This document shows, piece by piece, positions 45,283 to 55,528 of a DNA stretch of 64,000 nt (position 1 is the first letter of the stretch; every line of letters begins with the position of its first letter). Origin of the DNA: Saccharopolyspora thermophila (GTDB taxonomy: Bacteria > Actinomycetota > Actinomycetes > Mycobacteriales > Pseudonocardiaceae); NCBI RefSeq assembly GCF_014646075.1, contig NZ_BMMT01000001.1:459930-523929 (forward strand), written 5' to 3'. The notes beneath the pieces were generated by a model, which worked only from the letters and a program-made list of their open reading frames with translations, did not search any database and was not told the DNA's origin. The position numbers were made by a program, and so were the translations under genes.

Positions 45283-45594
45283 ATGTTTGTAGTGCTGCTG
45301 CAATACACCGCGCCAGAATCGGATATCGACGCCCAACTGGTAGATCATTACGAATGGGTCACCCGGCATTACGACGCCGGTGACTTCATCGCGGCGGGCC
45401 ACCGGCACCCGCGCACCGGGGGCGTGATCATCGCCCGGGCGATGCCTCGCGGCAGGCTGGACGCGATCCTCGCGACCGACCCGTTCGCGCTGCACAAACT
45501 GGCACGGTACGAGGTCATCGAGTTCCAGGCGCTGCGCACCGTCCCGGAGCTGGCGAAGTACGCCGACCCGCTGACCTCGGCTGCGCGCAGATAG
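45283..45594 (+). CDS. YciI family protein
   Basis: This 103-residue protein has the YCII fold: a VVLLQYTAP N-terminus, a histidine in LVDHYEWVTRHY, an AAGHRHPRTGGVIIARAM core and DPFALHKLARYEVIEF. Family members use a His/Asp pair, and most are of unknown function. The gene is divergent from trpS and shares its 5' region. Confidence 0.88.
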   Translation: MFVVLLQYTAPESDIDAQLVDHYEWVTRHYDAGDFIAAGHRHPRTGGVIIARAMPRGRLDAILATDPFALHKLARYEVIEFQALRTVPELAKYADPLTSAARR

Positions 45595-45636
45595 CTCCGA
45601 CCGTGTCCGCGAGCCGCGGCGGGCGCCGCGGTGAGA

Positions 45637-45810
45637 TCATGTCGCGCTCTTTTTCTTCTTTGCCTCTTTTCGAGCCTTCTTTTGCGCTTTCTTGACCTCC
45701 TGGGCCTTGGCCTCGCGCAAAAGATCGCGAAGGACCACGATCGGGCAGCTCTTGCAGGGAGGTCGCGATCGACAGCATTTTTTCTTGACCTTTATGGTTC
45801 CTTTGCCCAC
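45637..45810 (-). CDS. Small Lys-rich protein with a four-cysteine motif
   Basis: A 57-residue frame from GTG 45810 has a basic start ([10 protein letters not shown]), a cysteine cluster [12 protein letters not shown] and a Lys/Ala helix ending KKKKSAT. The cysteine arrangement suggests metal or Fe-S binding. The unusual A-rich codon use reflects the lysine content. A putative DtxR/IdeR box overlaps its predicted -10 element. I recognise the pattern as a conserved small actinobacterial protein without a known role. It is divergent from typA. Confidence 0.7.
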   Translation of the reverse strand: MGKGTIKVKKKCCRSRPPCKSCPIVVLRDLLREAKAQEVKKAQKKARKEAKKKKSAT

Positions 45811-46171
45811 GGTGGTTCTCTCGGTGTGCCGACGGGGGTTGGGCACAGGGTAGGCGAACCTAACCCGGAACGCGAACCTGATGTTGCTGCCGCCGGGGTG
45901 TTGCGCTCGGCACGCCGCGGTCGGTGCGGCGTCGCGTTGCACTACGCTGGACCGAGCCGCGCGTCGACTCGCGTGCCCCGCCACCGCGGGGTGCCGCACA
46001 ACAGCTCCGCAGCAGCGGCGCAGTGGAGCCGCGGCTCGGTCCGGCTGCGGGATCACCGCACCCGAGACCTCGCGGGCCGCCCCGCCCCGGGAACCCGCAG
46101 GTGCCCCGCTCGCGGTGCCCGCACGTCGACGAACGCCGCGCCCACTTCCGCGCCGAGCCAGGAGTACCCGC
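45811..46171. other. 361-bp intergenic region ahead of typA
   Basis: This stretch holds the promoter of the small Cys/Lys-rich gene on the minus strand and, presumably, that of typA on the plus strand. It contains two GCGAACCT direct repeats 18 bp apart (45854-45861 and 45872-45879). The first is part of the iron-box candidate. I see no convincing gene. The frame open upstream of typA has no start context. Confidence 0.5.
45845..45863. promoter_or_regulatory. Possible DtxR/IdeR iron box
   Basis: ACAGGGTAGGCGAACCTAA agrees at 15 of 19 positions with the IdeR/DtxR consensus TTAGGTTAGGCTAACCTAA, by eye. It lies 35-53 bp upstream of the small Cys/Lys-rich gene and covers its predicted -10 (TACCCT on the minus strand). 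Iron-dependent repression is inferred. Confidence 0.45.
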
Positions 46172-48088
<1,917 letters not shown>

Positions 48089-48307
48089 CCACAGGTCGGC
48101 CGCGGCCTGCGGGTTCGGGCCGTGGCAGGGGCGCGATCGTTTCGGCAGCGGGGGTGCCGGGCGGCGCGCACACTGGGGTCGACCCCGGTGTCGATCATTT
48201 CGCGAACGACAGGAACCATGGAGGGCTCTCGCGCGTCTTCCGCACGTGCGATGGCGCCCCGGTGGCCGGGGTGGGTCGGGGGAAGCAGACGTGAGGGGAG
48301 GTTCGGC

Positions 48308-50059
48308 GTGTCCCAGGGTCGACGCCGCCCACTGGCTGCGGTCTCCCTGCTGGTGACGTCCGTCAGCGTGGTGGCGGCGTGCACGAACGCGCCACCGCCG
48401 CCGCTGGTGCCGCAGCACCCGACGCCGCCCCCGACGACCAGCGCGCCGCCGACGCAGCCGATGCCGGTGGAGGTCGTCGTCGGGGTCGACGAGCTCGAGG
48501 GCGGGTTCAACCCGCACACCCTGGCGGACCTGTCGCCGACGAGCTCGGCCCTGGCGAGCCTGATGCTGCCGTCGGTGTTCCGCCCGGCCGCCGACGGCAG
48601 CCTGCAGCTGGACACCACGCTGATGGAGTCCGCGGAGGTCGTGCCGGACGCGGAGAAGTTCACCGTCCGGTACCGGATCCGGCGCGAGGCCAGCTGGTCC
48701 GACGGAGCGCCGATCGCCGCCGAGGACTTCGTCTACCTGTGGGAGCAGCTGCGCTCGCAGCCCGGTGTGGCCGATCCCGCCGGGTACCAGCTGATCGACG
48801 ACGTGGCGTCGCGGCAGGGCGGCAAGACCGTCGAGGTCACCTTCGCCAAGCCGTACCCCGGGTGGCAGACCCTGTTCACCAACCTGCTGCCCGCGCACCT
48901 GCTGCGGGACGCGCCCCGCGGGTGGGCGACCGTGCTGGACGAGGGCTATCCCGCCTCCGGCGGTCCGTTCGCGATCCGGCAGGTCGACCTCGACCGCGGC
49001 GAGATCATCCTGGAGCGCAACGACCGGTACTGGGGCCCGCCGGCCAAGTCCGACCGGATCGTGCTGCGCGCGGTGGACAAGGCCCGCCAGGTGGAGGCGC
49101 TGCGCAGCGGCGACAGCCACCTGGCCGTGTTCGGCGCGGACGCGGCGACCATGCGGTCGCTGCACGAGCTGGGCGACGCCGTGCAGCTGATCACCGTGCC
49201 GCGTCCGGCGACCATGCAGGTTCTGCTGCGGCCCGACAGCAGGGCGCTGGCCGATGTCACGGTGCGCAACGCGGTCCTCGCGGCCCTCGACCGGCAGGCG
49301 TTGATCGAGGCCGGGACCGGTGGCGGCCCCGCGGAGCAGCTGCAGGCGCACGCGCAGGTCCTCGCCCCGTCCGAACGCGGCTACACGCCGACCGAACCGG
49401 CCGGCGCGCTGCCCAGGCGCCCTGACCCCGCGCAGGTCGAGCGCCTTCTGGGGGAGGCCGGATACCAGCGCAGCGGGGGTGCGTGGGTGCGTGACGGGCG
49501 GCCGTTGAACCTGGTCATCGCCGCGCCGTTCGAGCACGAGTCGTACCTCAAGATCGCCGAGGCGGCGGCCCAGCAGCTGCGCGACCAGGGCATCCAGGCC
49601 ACGGTGGTGACGCCCACCGGCGACCAGCTGTTCGGCGAGATGCTGGCGACCAGCCCGCGCACCGGGGAGTCCGGCGGGGCGGGTTCGGTGGACATGGCGA
49701 TCGCACCGCGTCCGGCCGGGGGTGACCCGGCGGCGATGATGGCGTCCTCGTTCGGCTGCCCGGGCGTGGCGGCCGACAGCGAGCAGCCGTTCCCGTACAA
49801 CGTGGCGGGGTTCTGCGACGAGCTGCTGCAGCCGACGATCGACGCGGCGATGACCGGGCAGGTGCCGTTCGCCGACGCGGCGGCCAACGTCGAGTCCGTG
49901 GTGTGGCGCGAGGCGATCGCGCTGCCGCTGTACCAGCAGGCCCAGGTGCTCGCGGTGCGCCGGGAGGTCACGGGCGTCCAGGCGGGCTTCGGCCTGTCGG
50001 GCCCGTTCTCGACGGCGGCGGACTGGGTCGGAACGCCCGCCGACAACGACGGCTACTGA
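48308..50059 (+). CDS. lpqW: LpqW-type lipoprotein (ABC family-5 solute-binding fold)
   Basis: This 583-residue lipoprotein has a lipobox VVAAC with the lipidated C25 and a Pro/Thr-rich linker. An SBP_bac_5 (oligopeptide-binding-like) fold follows (VVVGVDELEGGFNPHTLADLSP, FTVRYRIRREASWSDGAPI). No transporter genes are adjacent. Position after typA and the fold match mycobacterial LpqW, which controls the balance of phosphatidylinositol mannoside and lipoarabinomannan synthesis. The exact role in this organism is inferred. GGGGAGG precedes GTG 48308. Confidence 0.85.
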   Translation: MSQGRRRPLAAVSLLVTSVSVVAACTNAPPPPLVPQHPTPPPTTSAPPTQPMPVEVVVGVDELEGGFNPHTLADLSPTSSALASLMLPSVFRPAADGSLQLDTTLMESAEVVPDAEKFTVRYRIRREASWSDGAPIAAEDFVYLWEQLRSQPGVADPAGYQLIDDVASRQGGKTVEVTFAKPYPGWQTLFTNLLPAHLLRDAPRGWATVLDEGYPASGGPFAIRQVDLDRGEIILERNDRYWGPPAKSDRIVLRAVDKARQVEALRSGDSHLAVFGADAATMRSLHELGDAVQLITVPRPATMQVLLRPDSRALADVTVRNAVLAALDRQALIEAGTGGGPAEQLQAHAQVLAPSERGYTPTEPAGALPRRPDPAQVERLLGEAGYQRSGGAWVRDGRPLNLVIAAPFEHESYLKIAEAAAQQLRDQGIQATVVTPTGDQLFGEMLATSPRTGESGGAGSVDMAIAPRPAGGDPAAMMASSFGCPGVAADSEQPFPYNVAGFCDELLQPTIDAAMTGQVPFADAAANVESVVWREAIALPLYQQAQVLAVRREVTGVQAGFGLSGPFSTAADWVGTPADNDGY

Positions 50060-50259
50060 TCACCGCTCGGCGCCAGGACCGGGTCGGGCAACGGTGCCCT
50101 GCACTCCTGACTCGATCGGCTGATTGGTTCCGCAGGAGCAGTCCTTTCTGGGCGGGTGGCGTAGTGGCGACATCCGTTCGCGGCCTGATCTGATCGAACG
50201 TTCGGGCTCATGTCGCTACCGTGCGCACTGTGATCCAGGCCGCAGATTAGGCTGGACCG

Positions 50260-51171
50260 GTGACGCTGACGGCTCCACCTCGGTTGCTGCTGGTACACGC
50301 GCACCCCGATGACGAAACCCTCTGGACCGGCGGGACAATCGCCCGCTACGCCGCCCGCGGTGTCCAGGTCGTGGTGGTGACCTGCACCCTCGGTGAGGAA
50401 GGCGAGGTCATCCCGGAGAGCCTGCGCGGGCTCGCCTCCGACCAGGCCGACCAGCTGGGCGGCTACCGGGTCGGCGAGCTGCGCTCCGCCTGCACCGCCC
50501 TGCACGTGACCGACCACCGCTTCCTCGGAGGCATCGGCCGCTGGCGCGACTCCGGAATGCGGTGGGAGCGGCCCGGCCAGGCCGGTGCGCTGCCCGAGGC
50601 CCACCCGCGCGCCTTCGCCACCGGCGACCCGCAGGAGCAGACCGACGCGCTGGAGCAGGTGCTGCGCGAGGTGAAGCCGCAGGTCGTCGTCACCTACGCG
50701 GCCGACGGCGGCTATGGCCACCCCGACCACGTGCGCGCGCACGAGGTGACGGTCGCCGCGGTGGCGCGGGTGCCCGAGGTGCAGCGGCTGTTCTACGCGG
50801 TGCCGTCCCGCGACGTGGTCGTCAAGGGGCTGGACGCGCTGGCCGCAGCCGAGGGCATGCCGTTCGACCTGCCGGCACCGCACGAGCTGCCGTCCGTTCC
50901 GGACGAGACGATCACCACGGTCGTCGACGTGGCCGAGCACCTGCCCGCCAAGATCAGCGCCCTGCGCGCGCACGGCACGCAGGTCCGGGTGTGGCTGGAC
51001 CAGTGGGACAACGGCGAGGGCGTCGCGGCGTACGCGCTGTCGAACGGGGTGGCGCAGCCGATCGTGACGACCGAGCACTACGTGCTGGCCACCGGTGACC
51101 CGCGAGGCTGCGAGTCGGATCTGTTCGGCGGGCTCGGGGGGAGCGGTACCGAACCGGTGGGGGACCGTTGA
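50260..51171 (+). CDS. mshB: GlcNAc-Ins deacetylase of mycothiol synthesis
   Basis: This 303-residue zinc deacetylase of the PIG-L family has the metal motif HAHPDDE (residues 13-19), with H15 and D18 as ligands, and a third His in GHPDHVRAHE. It removes acetate from 1-D-myo-inosityl N-acetylglucosaminide, the second mycothiol step. It starts at GTG 50260. It overlaps the following membrane-protein gene by 4 nt. Confidence 0.94.
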   Translation: MTLTAPPRLLLVHAHPDDETLWTGGTIARYAARGVQVVVVTCTLGEEGEVIPESLRGLASDQADQLGGYRVGELRSACTALHVTDHRFLGGIGRWRDSGMRWERPGQAGALPEAHPRAFATGDPQEQTDALEQVLREVKPQVVVTYAADGGYGHPDHVRAHEVTVAAVARVPEVQRLFYAVPSRDVVVKGLDALAAAEGMPFDLPAPHELPSVPDETITTVVDVAEHLPAKISALRAHGTQVRVWLDQWDNGEGVAAYALSNGVAQPIVTTEHYVLATGDPRGCESDLFGGLGGSGTEPVGDR

Positions 51172-51533
51172 CCGCACGCGACGGAGTCGTGTTCGGTTTC
51201 CTGCTGCTCGACGCCGTGCTGCTGGCACTGATCGAGCTGCTGTTCCTGCCGTCCTACATCGGCGCGGTGCAGTTCCCGATCACGGCTGCGGTGGCCGCGG
51301 TGACCACACCGCTGCTGGTCGCCGAGGCGGCCAGGATCTCGCCGCGACGGCGGGTCGCCGGAGCGCCGCTGGTGGTGTGGTTCGCGACGGTGTTCGTGGT
51401 CGGCATGTTCGGGCCGGGCGGCGACGTGGTGCTGCTGGGCAACGACTGGCGAACGCTGCTGCTGATCGGCGGCGGTGCGCTGCCCGGCGCGCTGATGTTG
51501 GGCATCGTGATGGGCAGGCGCGCCCGGTCCTGA
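51168..51533 (+). CDS. Small integral membrane protein downstream of mshB
   Basis: This 121-residue protein has four predicted transmembrane helices (starting VVFGFLLLDAVLLALIELLF) and an RR-rich loop. It is coupled to mshB by a 4-nt overlap. A similar membrane protein follows mshB in mycobacteria. The function is unknown. Confidence 0.8.
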   Translation: MTARDGVVFGFLLLDAVLLALIELLFLPSYIGAVQFPITAAVAAVTTPLLVAEAARISPRRRVAGAPLVVWFATVFVVGMFGPGGDVVLLGNDWRTLLLIGGGALPGALMLGIVMGRRARS

Positions 51534-51750
51534 CCGCGCCGCGTCGGGTCGGCAGGCTGGGTACCCGGTGGCTGTGACGTAACCCGCACGCGGGCCGTTT
51601 ACGGTGGTCACTCCGCGACGTAGCGTCAGCAACGCTCCCGTGCTGTGGGACCAGTTACGTGTCCAGGGTGAGTAGGAGAGATACTGTCAGCAGCCGCGTC
51701 AGGAGATTCCTGGGCGCGTGGAGGACAACGCTTCGAGCAGGAGAGCAACC

Positions 51751-52071
51751 GTGACCTACGTGATCGCCGAGCCCTGCGTGGACGTGCTCGACAAGGCATG
51801 CATCGAGGAGTGCCCTGTCGACTGCATCTACGAGGGCGGGCGGATGCTCTACATCCACCCCGATGAGTGCGTCGACTGCGGTGCCTGCGAGCCGGTCTGC
51901 CCGGTGGAGGCCATCTACTACGAAGACGACGTGCCGGAGGAGTGGGCCGCCTACACCAAGGCGAACGCGGACTTCTTCGAGGAGCTCGGGTCGCCGGGTG
52001 GCGCGGCGAAGGTGGGCAAGATCAACAAGGACGTCGAGCCCATCAAGAGCCTGCCGCCGCAGGGCGAATGA
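51751..52071 (+). CDS. fdxA: 7Fe ferredoxin ([3Fe-4S][4Fe-4S])
   Basis: This 106-residue ferredoxin has eight cluster-type cysteines at 9, 17, 21, 25 and 40, 43, 46, 50. The wide first spacing (CVDVLDKACIEEC) is typical of the 7Fe type. It is a low-potential electron carrier. GTG 51751 follows AGGAGAG. It overlaps dapC by 4 nt (ATGA). This ferredoxin-aminotransferase pair is conserved in mycobacteria, where the ferredoxin is FdxC. Confidence 0.93.
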   Translation: MTYVIAEPCVDVLDKACIEECPVDCIYEGGRMLYIHPDECVDCGACEPVCPVEAIYYEDDVPEEWAAYTKANADFFEELGSPGGAAKVGKINKDVEPIKSLPPQGE

Positions 52072-53192
52072 GTTCCGCTGCCGGCCCGGGCGCGGTGCCG
52101 TCCGGGCCCCGCGGCCCGCAGCTGCCGGACTTCCCGTGGGACTCGCTGGCGCAGCAGACCGCCCGGGCCAAGGCGCACCCGGACGGCATCGTCGACCTGT
52201 CCGTGGGGACACCGGTCGACCCGGTGCCGGAGAACCTGCGGCGCGCGTTGTCCGCGGTGGCCGACCGGCCGGGATACCCGGCCACGCACGGCACACCGGA
52301 ACTGCGCGCCGCTGCGGTGTCGGCTCTGCAGCGCCGCTTCGGGGTCACCGGGGTGGAGCCGGACGCGGTGCTGCCCACGATCGGCTCGAAGGAACTCGTG
52401 GCGTGGTTGCCCACGTTGCTCGGTGTCCGGCCCGGGGACGTGGTGGCGATCCCGGAACTGGCGTACCCGACCTACGAGGTCGGCGCCAGGATCGCCGGGG
52501 CGGAGGTCGTCCGCCTGGCGCCGGGTGAGCTGCCCCCGGCCGGGACTGCGTTGTTGTGGTTGAACTCCCCGTCGAACCCGACCGGCCGGGTGCTGGACGC
52601 CTCGCAGCTGGCCGACGCGGTGCGGGCGGCGCGGGAGCTCGGCGCGGTGGTGGCCTCCGACGAGTGCTACCTCGCGCTGGGGTGGGACACCGAGCCAGTC
52701 TCGGTGCTGCACCCCTCGGTGTGCTCGGACTTCCGCGGGGTGCTGGCGGTGCACTCGCTGTCGAAGTCCTCGAACCTGGCCGGTTACCGCGCCGGGTTTG
52801 TCACCGGTGATCCGGAGCTGGTGCGGCGCCTGCTGGAGCTGCGCAAGCACGCCGGGATGATCGTCCCGCGGCCGGTGCAGGAGGCGATCACCGCCGCGCT
52901 GGACGACGACACGCACGTGTCCGCGCAGCGCGCGCGGTACGCGGAGCGGCGCGAGGTGCTGCGGCCCGCGCTGGAGGCGGCGGGCTTCCGCATCGAGCAC
53001 TCGCAGGCCGGCCTGTACCTCTGGGCCACGCGCGGCGACGACGCGTGGCAGACCGTGGACTGGCTGGCCGAGCGCGGCATCCTGGTCGCGCCGGGCACCT
53101 TCTACGGCCCGGCGGGCGAGCGCCACGTGCGGATCGCGTTGACGGCGACCGACGAGCGGATCGCCGCGGCCGCGAAGCGGCTCGGCGAGTGA
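52068..53192 (+). CDS. dapC: Succinyldiaminopimelate aminotransferase
   Basis: This 374-residue fold-type-I PLP aminotransferase has the Schiff-base lysine K233 in VHSLSKSSNLAGYR, NSPSNPTG at residues 166-173 and DECYLALGW. It acts in lysine and meso-diaminopimelate synthesis on N-succinyl-2-amino-6-ketopimelate. Context next to a ferredoxin, with dapD 5 kb away, supports the DapC assignment over other aminotransferases. Confidence 0.88.
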   Translation: MSSAAGPGAVPSGPRGPQLPDFPWDSLAQQTARAKAHPDGIVDLSVGTPVDPVPENLRRALSAVADRPGYPATHGTPELRAAAVSALQRRFGVTGVEPDAVLPTIGSKELVAWLPTLLGVRPGDVVAIPELAYPTYEVGARIAGAEVVRLAPGELPPAGTALLWLNSPSNPTGRVLDASQLADAVRAARELGAVVASDECYLALGWDTEPVSVLHPSVCSDFRGVLAVHSLSKSSNLAGYRAGFVTGDPELVRRLLELRKHAGMIVPRPVQEAITAALDDDTHVSAQRARYAERREVLRPALEAAGFRIEHSQAGLYLWATRGDDAWQTVDWLAERGILVAPGTFYGPAGERHVRIALTATDERIAAAAKRLGE

Positions 53193-53225
53193 CGTGGCGC
53201 GGGACCGGGCGCTCCGGTCCCGCGG

Positions 53226-54161
53226 TCAGATCGCGTCCGCTGCGGTGCGCACCGCGTCCCACGCCTCGCGCCAGGTGGCCCGGTGTTCGGCCCGGCGCGC
53301 CCGCTCTCGTTCGACGAGGCGTCCCGCCACGAAGGCAACCGTGGTGTCGACGTCGTCGCCGAGGTCGCGCAGCAGCTCGCGCACCCGTTGTTCGGCGACG
53401 CACGCGTCCTGGTGCTCGCCGAGCACGTCCTGGAACCGGCGGGTCGCTTTGATCAGCTGTCGCGCCGGTGTGCCGAGCGTCGGCTGAGCCAGCTCGGCGG
53501 TGTAGCGCAGCCGTTTGCCGCGGATGCGCAGCGCGTGTAGCTGTTCGTCGGCGGGGTCGTCGGGCAGTCTCCGCACGGCCTTGCGGAGCTTGCGGTACTG
53601 GCCGATCACCAAATCCCGCAACGCCCGCTCGGTGTCCACATCGGACTTCTCGGTGGGGGTTTGGGTGGCCTTGACGACCGCGCGCAGCAGCGCCAGGTAG
53701 CGATCGCTGTCCAGGGCGGAGAGCATCTCGACCCGCGCCGTGCCGTACTCGGCTTTCAGCCCGGTGACCAGCCGCGCCGCGGCGGCGCGTTCGTCCCCCG
53801 GGAGGTCGGCGGTCTCCTGCCGCAGCCGCGCCAGCAGGACGTCGAGGTCACGGACCGGGCCGAGCTCCCGCCCCAACCAGCCGAGTTCCGCGCGCAGCGG
53901 CTCGGACCAGCTGCGGTCCAGGAACGGGCGGGCGGACCGCAGCAGGGCGCGCATCCGCCGCACCGAGACGCGCATCTGGTGCAGTTCCTCGGGATCCTCC
54001 CCGAGCCGGGTCCCGGGGTCGTGGGCGATCAGGGTGCGCAGGTGCGTGTCCAGCCCGGCACGGACGTGCTCGGCGACGCAGGCCCGCTGGCCGGCCACCA
54101 CGGGTTCGGCGGGCAGCCCGACGGCGCGGGCGAGATGCCGGTGCGGCGCGCTGCTGGCCAT
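53226..54161 (-). CDS. CHAD domain protein
   Basis: This 311-residue helical protein has the conserved CHAD blocks VHEx-like LHQMRVSVRRMRALLR near residue 60, LGxVRDLDVL and LHALRIRGKRLRYTAE. CHAD domains bind polyphosphate or other anions with their conserved His/Lys/Arg. They usually accompany a CYTH domain, and a CYTH gene lies 0.8 kb upstream on the same strand. ATG 54161 gives the family start. Upstream extension is not conserved-looking. Confidence 0.88.
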   Translation of the reverse strand: MASSAPHRHLARAVGLPAEPVVAGQRACVAEHVRAGLDTHLRTLIAHDPGTRLGEDPEELHQMRVSVRRMRALLRSARPFLDRSWSEPLRAELGWLGRELGPVRDLDVLLARLRQETADLPGDERAAAARLVTGLKAEYGTARVEMLSALDSDRYLALLRAVVKATQTPTEKSDVDTERALRDLVIGQYRKLRKAVRRLPDDPADEQLHALRIRGKRLRYTAELAQPTLGTPARQLIKATRRFQDVLGEHQDACVAEQRVRELLRDLGDDVDTTVAFVAGRLVERERARRAEHRATWREAWDAVRTAADAI

Positions 54162-54679
54162 TACCCATGGTAAAACCGCCGCGCCCCGCTCCCGCCTCGT
54201 CCGATCTGGTGGCCAACGATCACTCGACCGGAATGACGGATGAAGGACACCCCCGACGTGGTCGAAGGTGCCCTTCCTATCGGGGCCTTCGGGGCCTGCG
54301 TCGACAATCCGAATATGGGCCCTGACCAGCACAAACAGTGCTGGAGAGTACCGACGTGTTCGGACAGCTTCCGACCCTCGGACGGCCTGGCGGACAGTGG
54401 GCAGGACCGCCGGGGTGGTGCCGTGACGAGTTTTTCAGCTCCGCTGATGCTGCGGTGATCGCTCACGCGGGTTCGGTCATGGCGGTGATGGTCGCGGACC
54501 TGGCGCACCACTCAAGCAAGCACAACAACAAAGATCAACACAAAACGTCCGCGAACTTGCCGGAACTGGCATCTTCGACACGGCGAAAGGCCGCGATATC
54601 CTTCGCGGTACCTGGAAGAGGTGGCAGGATCAGATGGAATAGAATACGGACATTCTCGGACGAGTAGGGCAAGTATCCA
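54162..54679. other. 518-bp low-coding region at the island edge
   Basis: Base composition falls toward A/T from about 54430 onward. Short frames exist (for example 54240-54458 plus), but none has a convincing ribosome site, composition or motif. TAGAAT at 54640-54645 could be a -10 box for the small frames that follow. Confidence 0.45.
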
Positions 54680-54793
54680 GTGAGAGACTCCCTGTTTGTG
54701 GGGCCTGGTGGGTTTCTCCAGCTCGAAACGACGTGGCAAGAGACCGGCGGCTTGCGGTTGATCGCCATCATTCCGCGGATGGGTAAGAAGTGA
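54680..54793 (+). CDS. Candidate 37-residue mini-ORF A
   Basis: GTG 54680 opens a 37-codon frame ending RLIAIIPRMGKK. A stop lies just upstream, and TAGAAT sits 35 bp before the start. Its stop overlaps the next mini-ORF start (GTGA), which argues for a coupled pair. There is no strong ribosome-binding site and no known family. Confidence 0.3.
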   Translation: MRDSLFVGPGGFLQLETTWQETGGLRLIAIIPRMGKK

Positions 54794-54876
54794 CCGATAC
54801 CCTGATCGTTCCCGATGAGCAGGAATTCTTGAACGAATTCGGCGAAGCCATCCAGGACTCCGTGGTACGCAGCTAG
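54790..54876 (+). CDS. Candidate 28-residue acidic mini-ORF B
   Basis: GTG 54790 overlaps the previous stop by 4 nt and encodes an acidic peptide (VTDTLIVPDEQEFLNEFGEA and so on, ending SVVRS). The composition resembles leader parts of small modified or signal peptides. No modifying enzyme is recognisable nearby. A hairpin follows 24 nt later. Confidence 0.35.
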   Translation: MTDTLIVPDEQEFLNEFGEAIQDSVVRS

Positions 54877-54899
54877 GGGGCCTTTTAGATAGTCGCAAG

Positions 54900-54935
54900 A
54901 AGGCAGCGCCTCCGGTGTTCCGAAGGCGTTGCCTT
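54900..54935. terminator. Hairpin between the mini-ORFs and the CYTH gene
   Basis: Arms at 54900-54911 and 54924-54935 match at 11 of 12 positions, the exception being a possible G-U pair, around a 12-nt loop. It sits between convergent frames and could end transcription from either side. Confidence 0.5.
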
Positions 54936-54960
54936 GTGGGTGCGGCCTGGTGGACGCCGA

Positions 54961-55524
54961 TCAGTTGAGTTGCAACACGAGGTCCCGGTACGGCAAAGAT
55001 ATGACGGGAAGTCCTGTGACCTTGAGCTGCTGTTCGGTAGCTTCCAGGAGGACGGTTGCGGTGTCGGGGTCGGTGGCGTTGATTTCGGTTTCGATAAACA
55101 TGCCGACATCGGTCACGGCATCGACAGTGACGGTGATGTCCGGCGAGGTCGGGTTCCGATAGGTCGTGCGGACCTTCTCCACCCGGGCGAGGAAGACCAT
55201 ACCCAGGTTGGTGAGGAACTGGTGGGCGGTCTCCGCGTCAGCGGCGTCACGTAGGATCAGGTTCGTTTCCTGCTTGGCGATGATGTCGGCGGCGCTGTGG
55301 GTGGTGGCGGTCGAAGCGGGCTTGTAGGTGATCTCCGCGAACCCGTCGCTCTGCCGTACTCGCAGGCACTCCACGGTCTGCAGGAAGTCAACATCGGGGC
55401 GGCTGTAATACGTATCAACCTCGACCATCGTGCTGGTTGCGTGGTAGTTCGCCTCGGTGAGCCGGGACCGGATCACCGGCTCGTCCGTGCTGGAGATCTG
55501 GCGTTTCCGCTCAACTTCGATCAT
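54961..55524 (-). CDS. CYTH domain protein (class IV adenylate cyclase/triphosphatase-like)
   Basis: This 187-residue protein starts MIEVERKRQI, which contains the CYTH ExExK motif (E3, E5, K7). Further acidic and basic tunnel residues follow in VECLRVRQSDG, EITYKP and KVRTTYR. CYTH enzymes act on triphosphate-bearing substrates with divalent metal. ATG 55524 lies 4 nt after the stop of the 248-residue gene upstream, so the two form an operon. A CHAD gene lies downstream on the same strand. Confidence 0.85.
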   Translation of the reverse strand: MIEVERKRQISSTDEPVIRSRLTEANYHATSTMVEVDTYYSRPDVDFLQTVECLRVRQSDGFAEITYKPASTATTHSAADIIAKQETNLILRDAADAETAHQFLTNLGMVFLARVEKVRTTYRNPTSPDITVTVDAVTDVGMFIETEINATDPDTATVLLEATEQQLKVTGLPVISLPYRDLVLQLN

Positions 55525-55528
55525 GTCG

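Noticed and set aside
54240-54458. A 72-codon plus-strand frame after the CHAD gene
   Set aside because: No ribosome-binding site, no motif and mixed codon composition. It is not distinguishable from chance.
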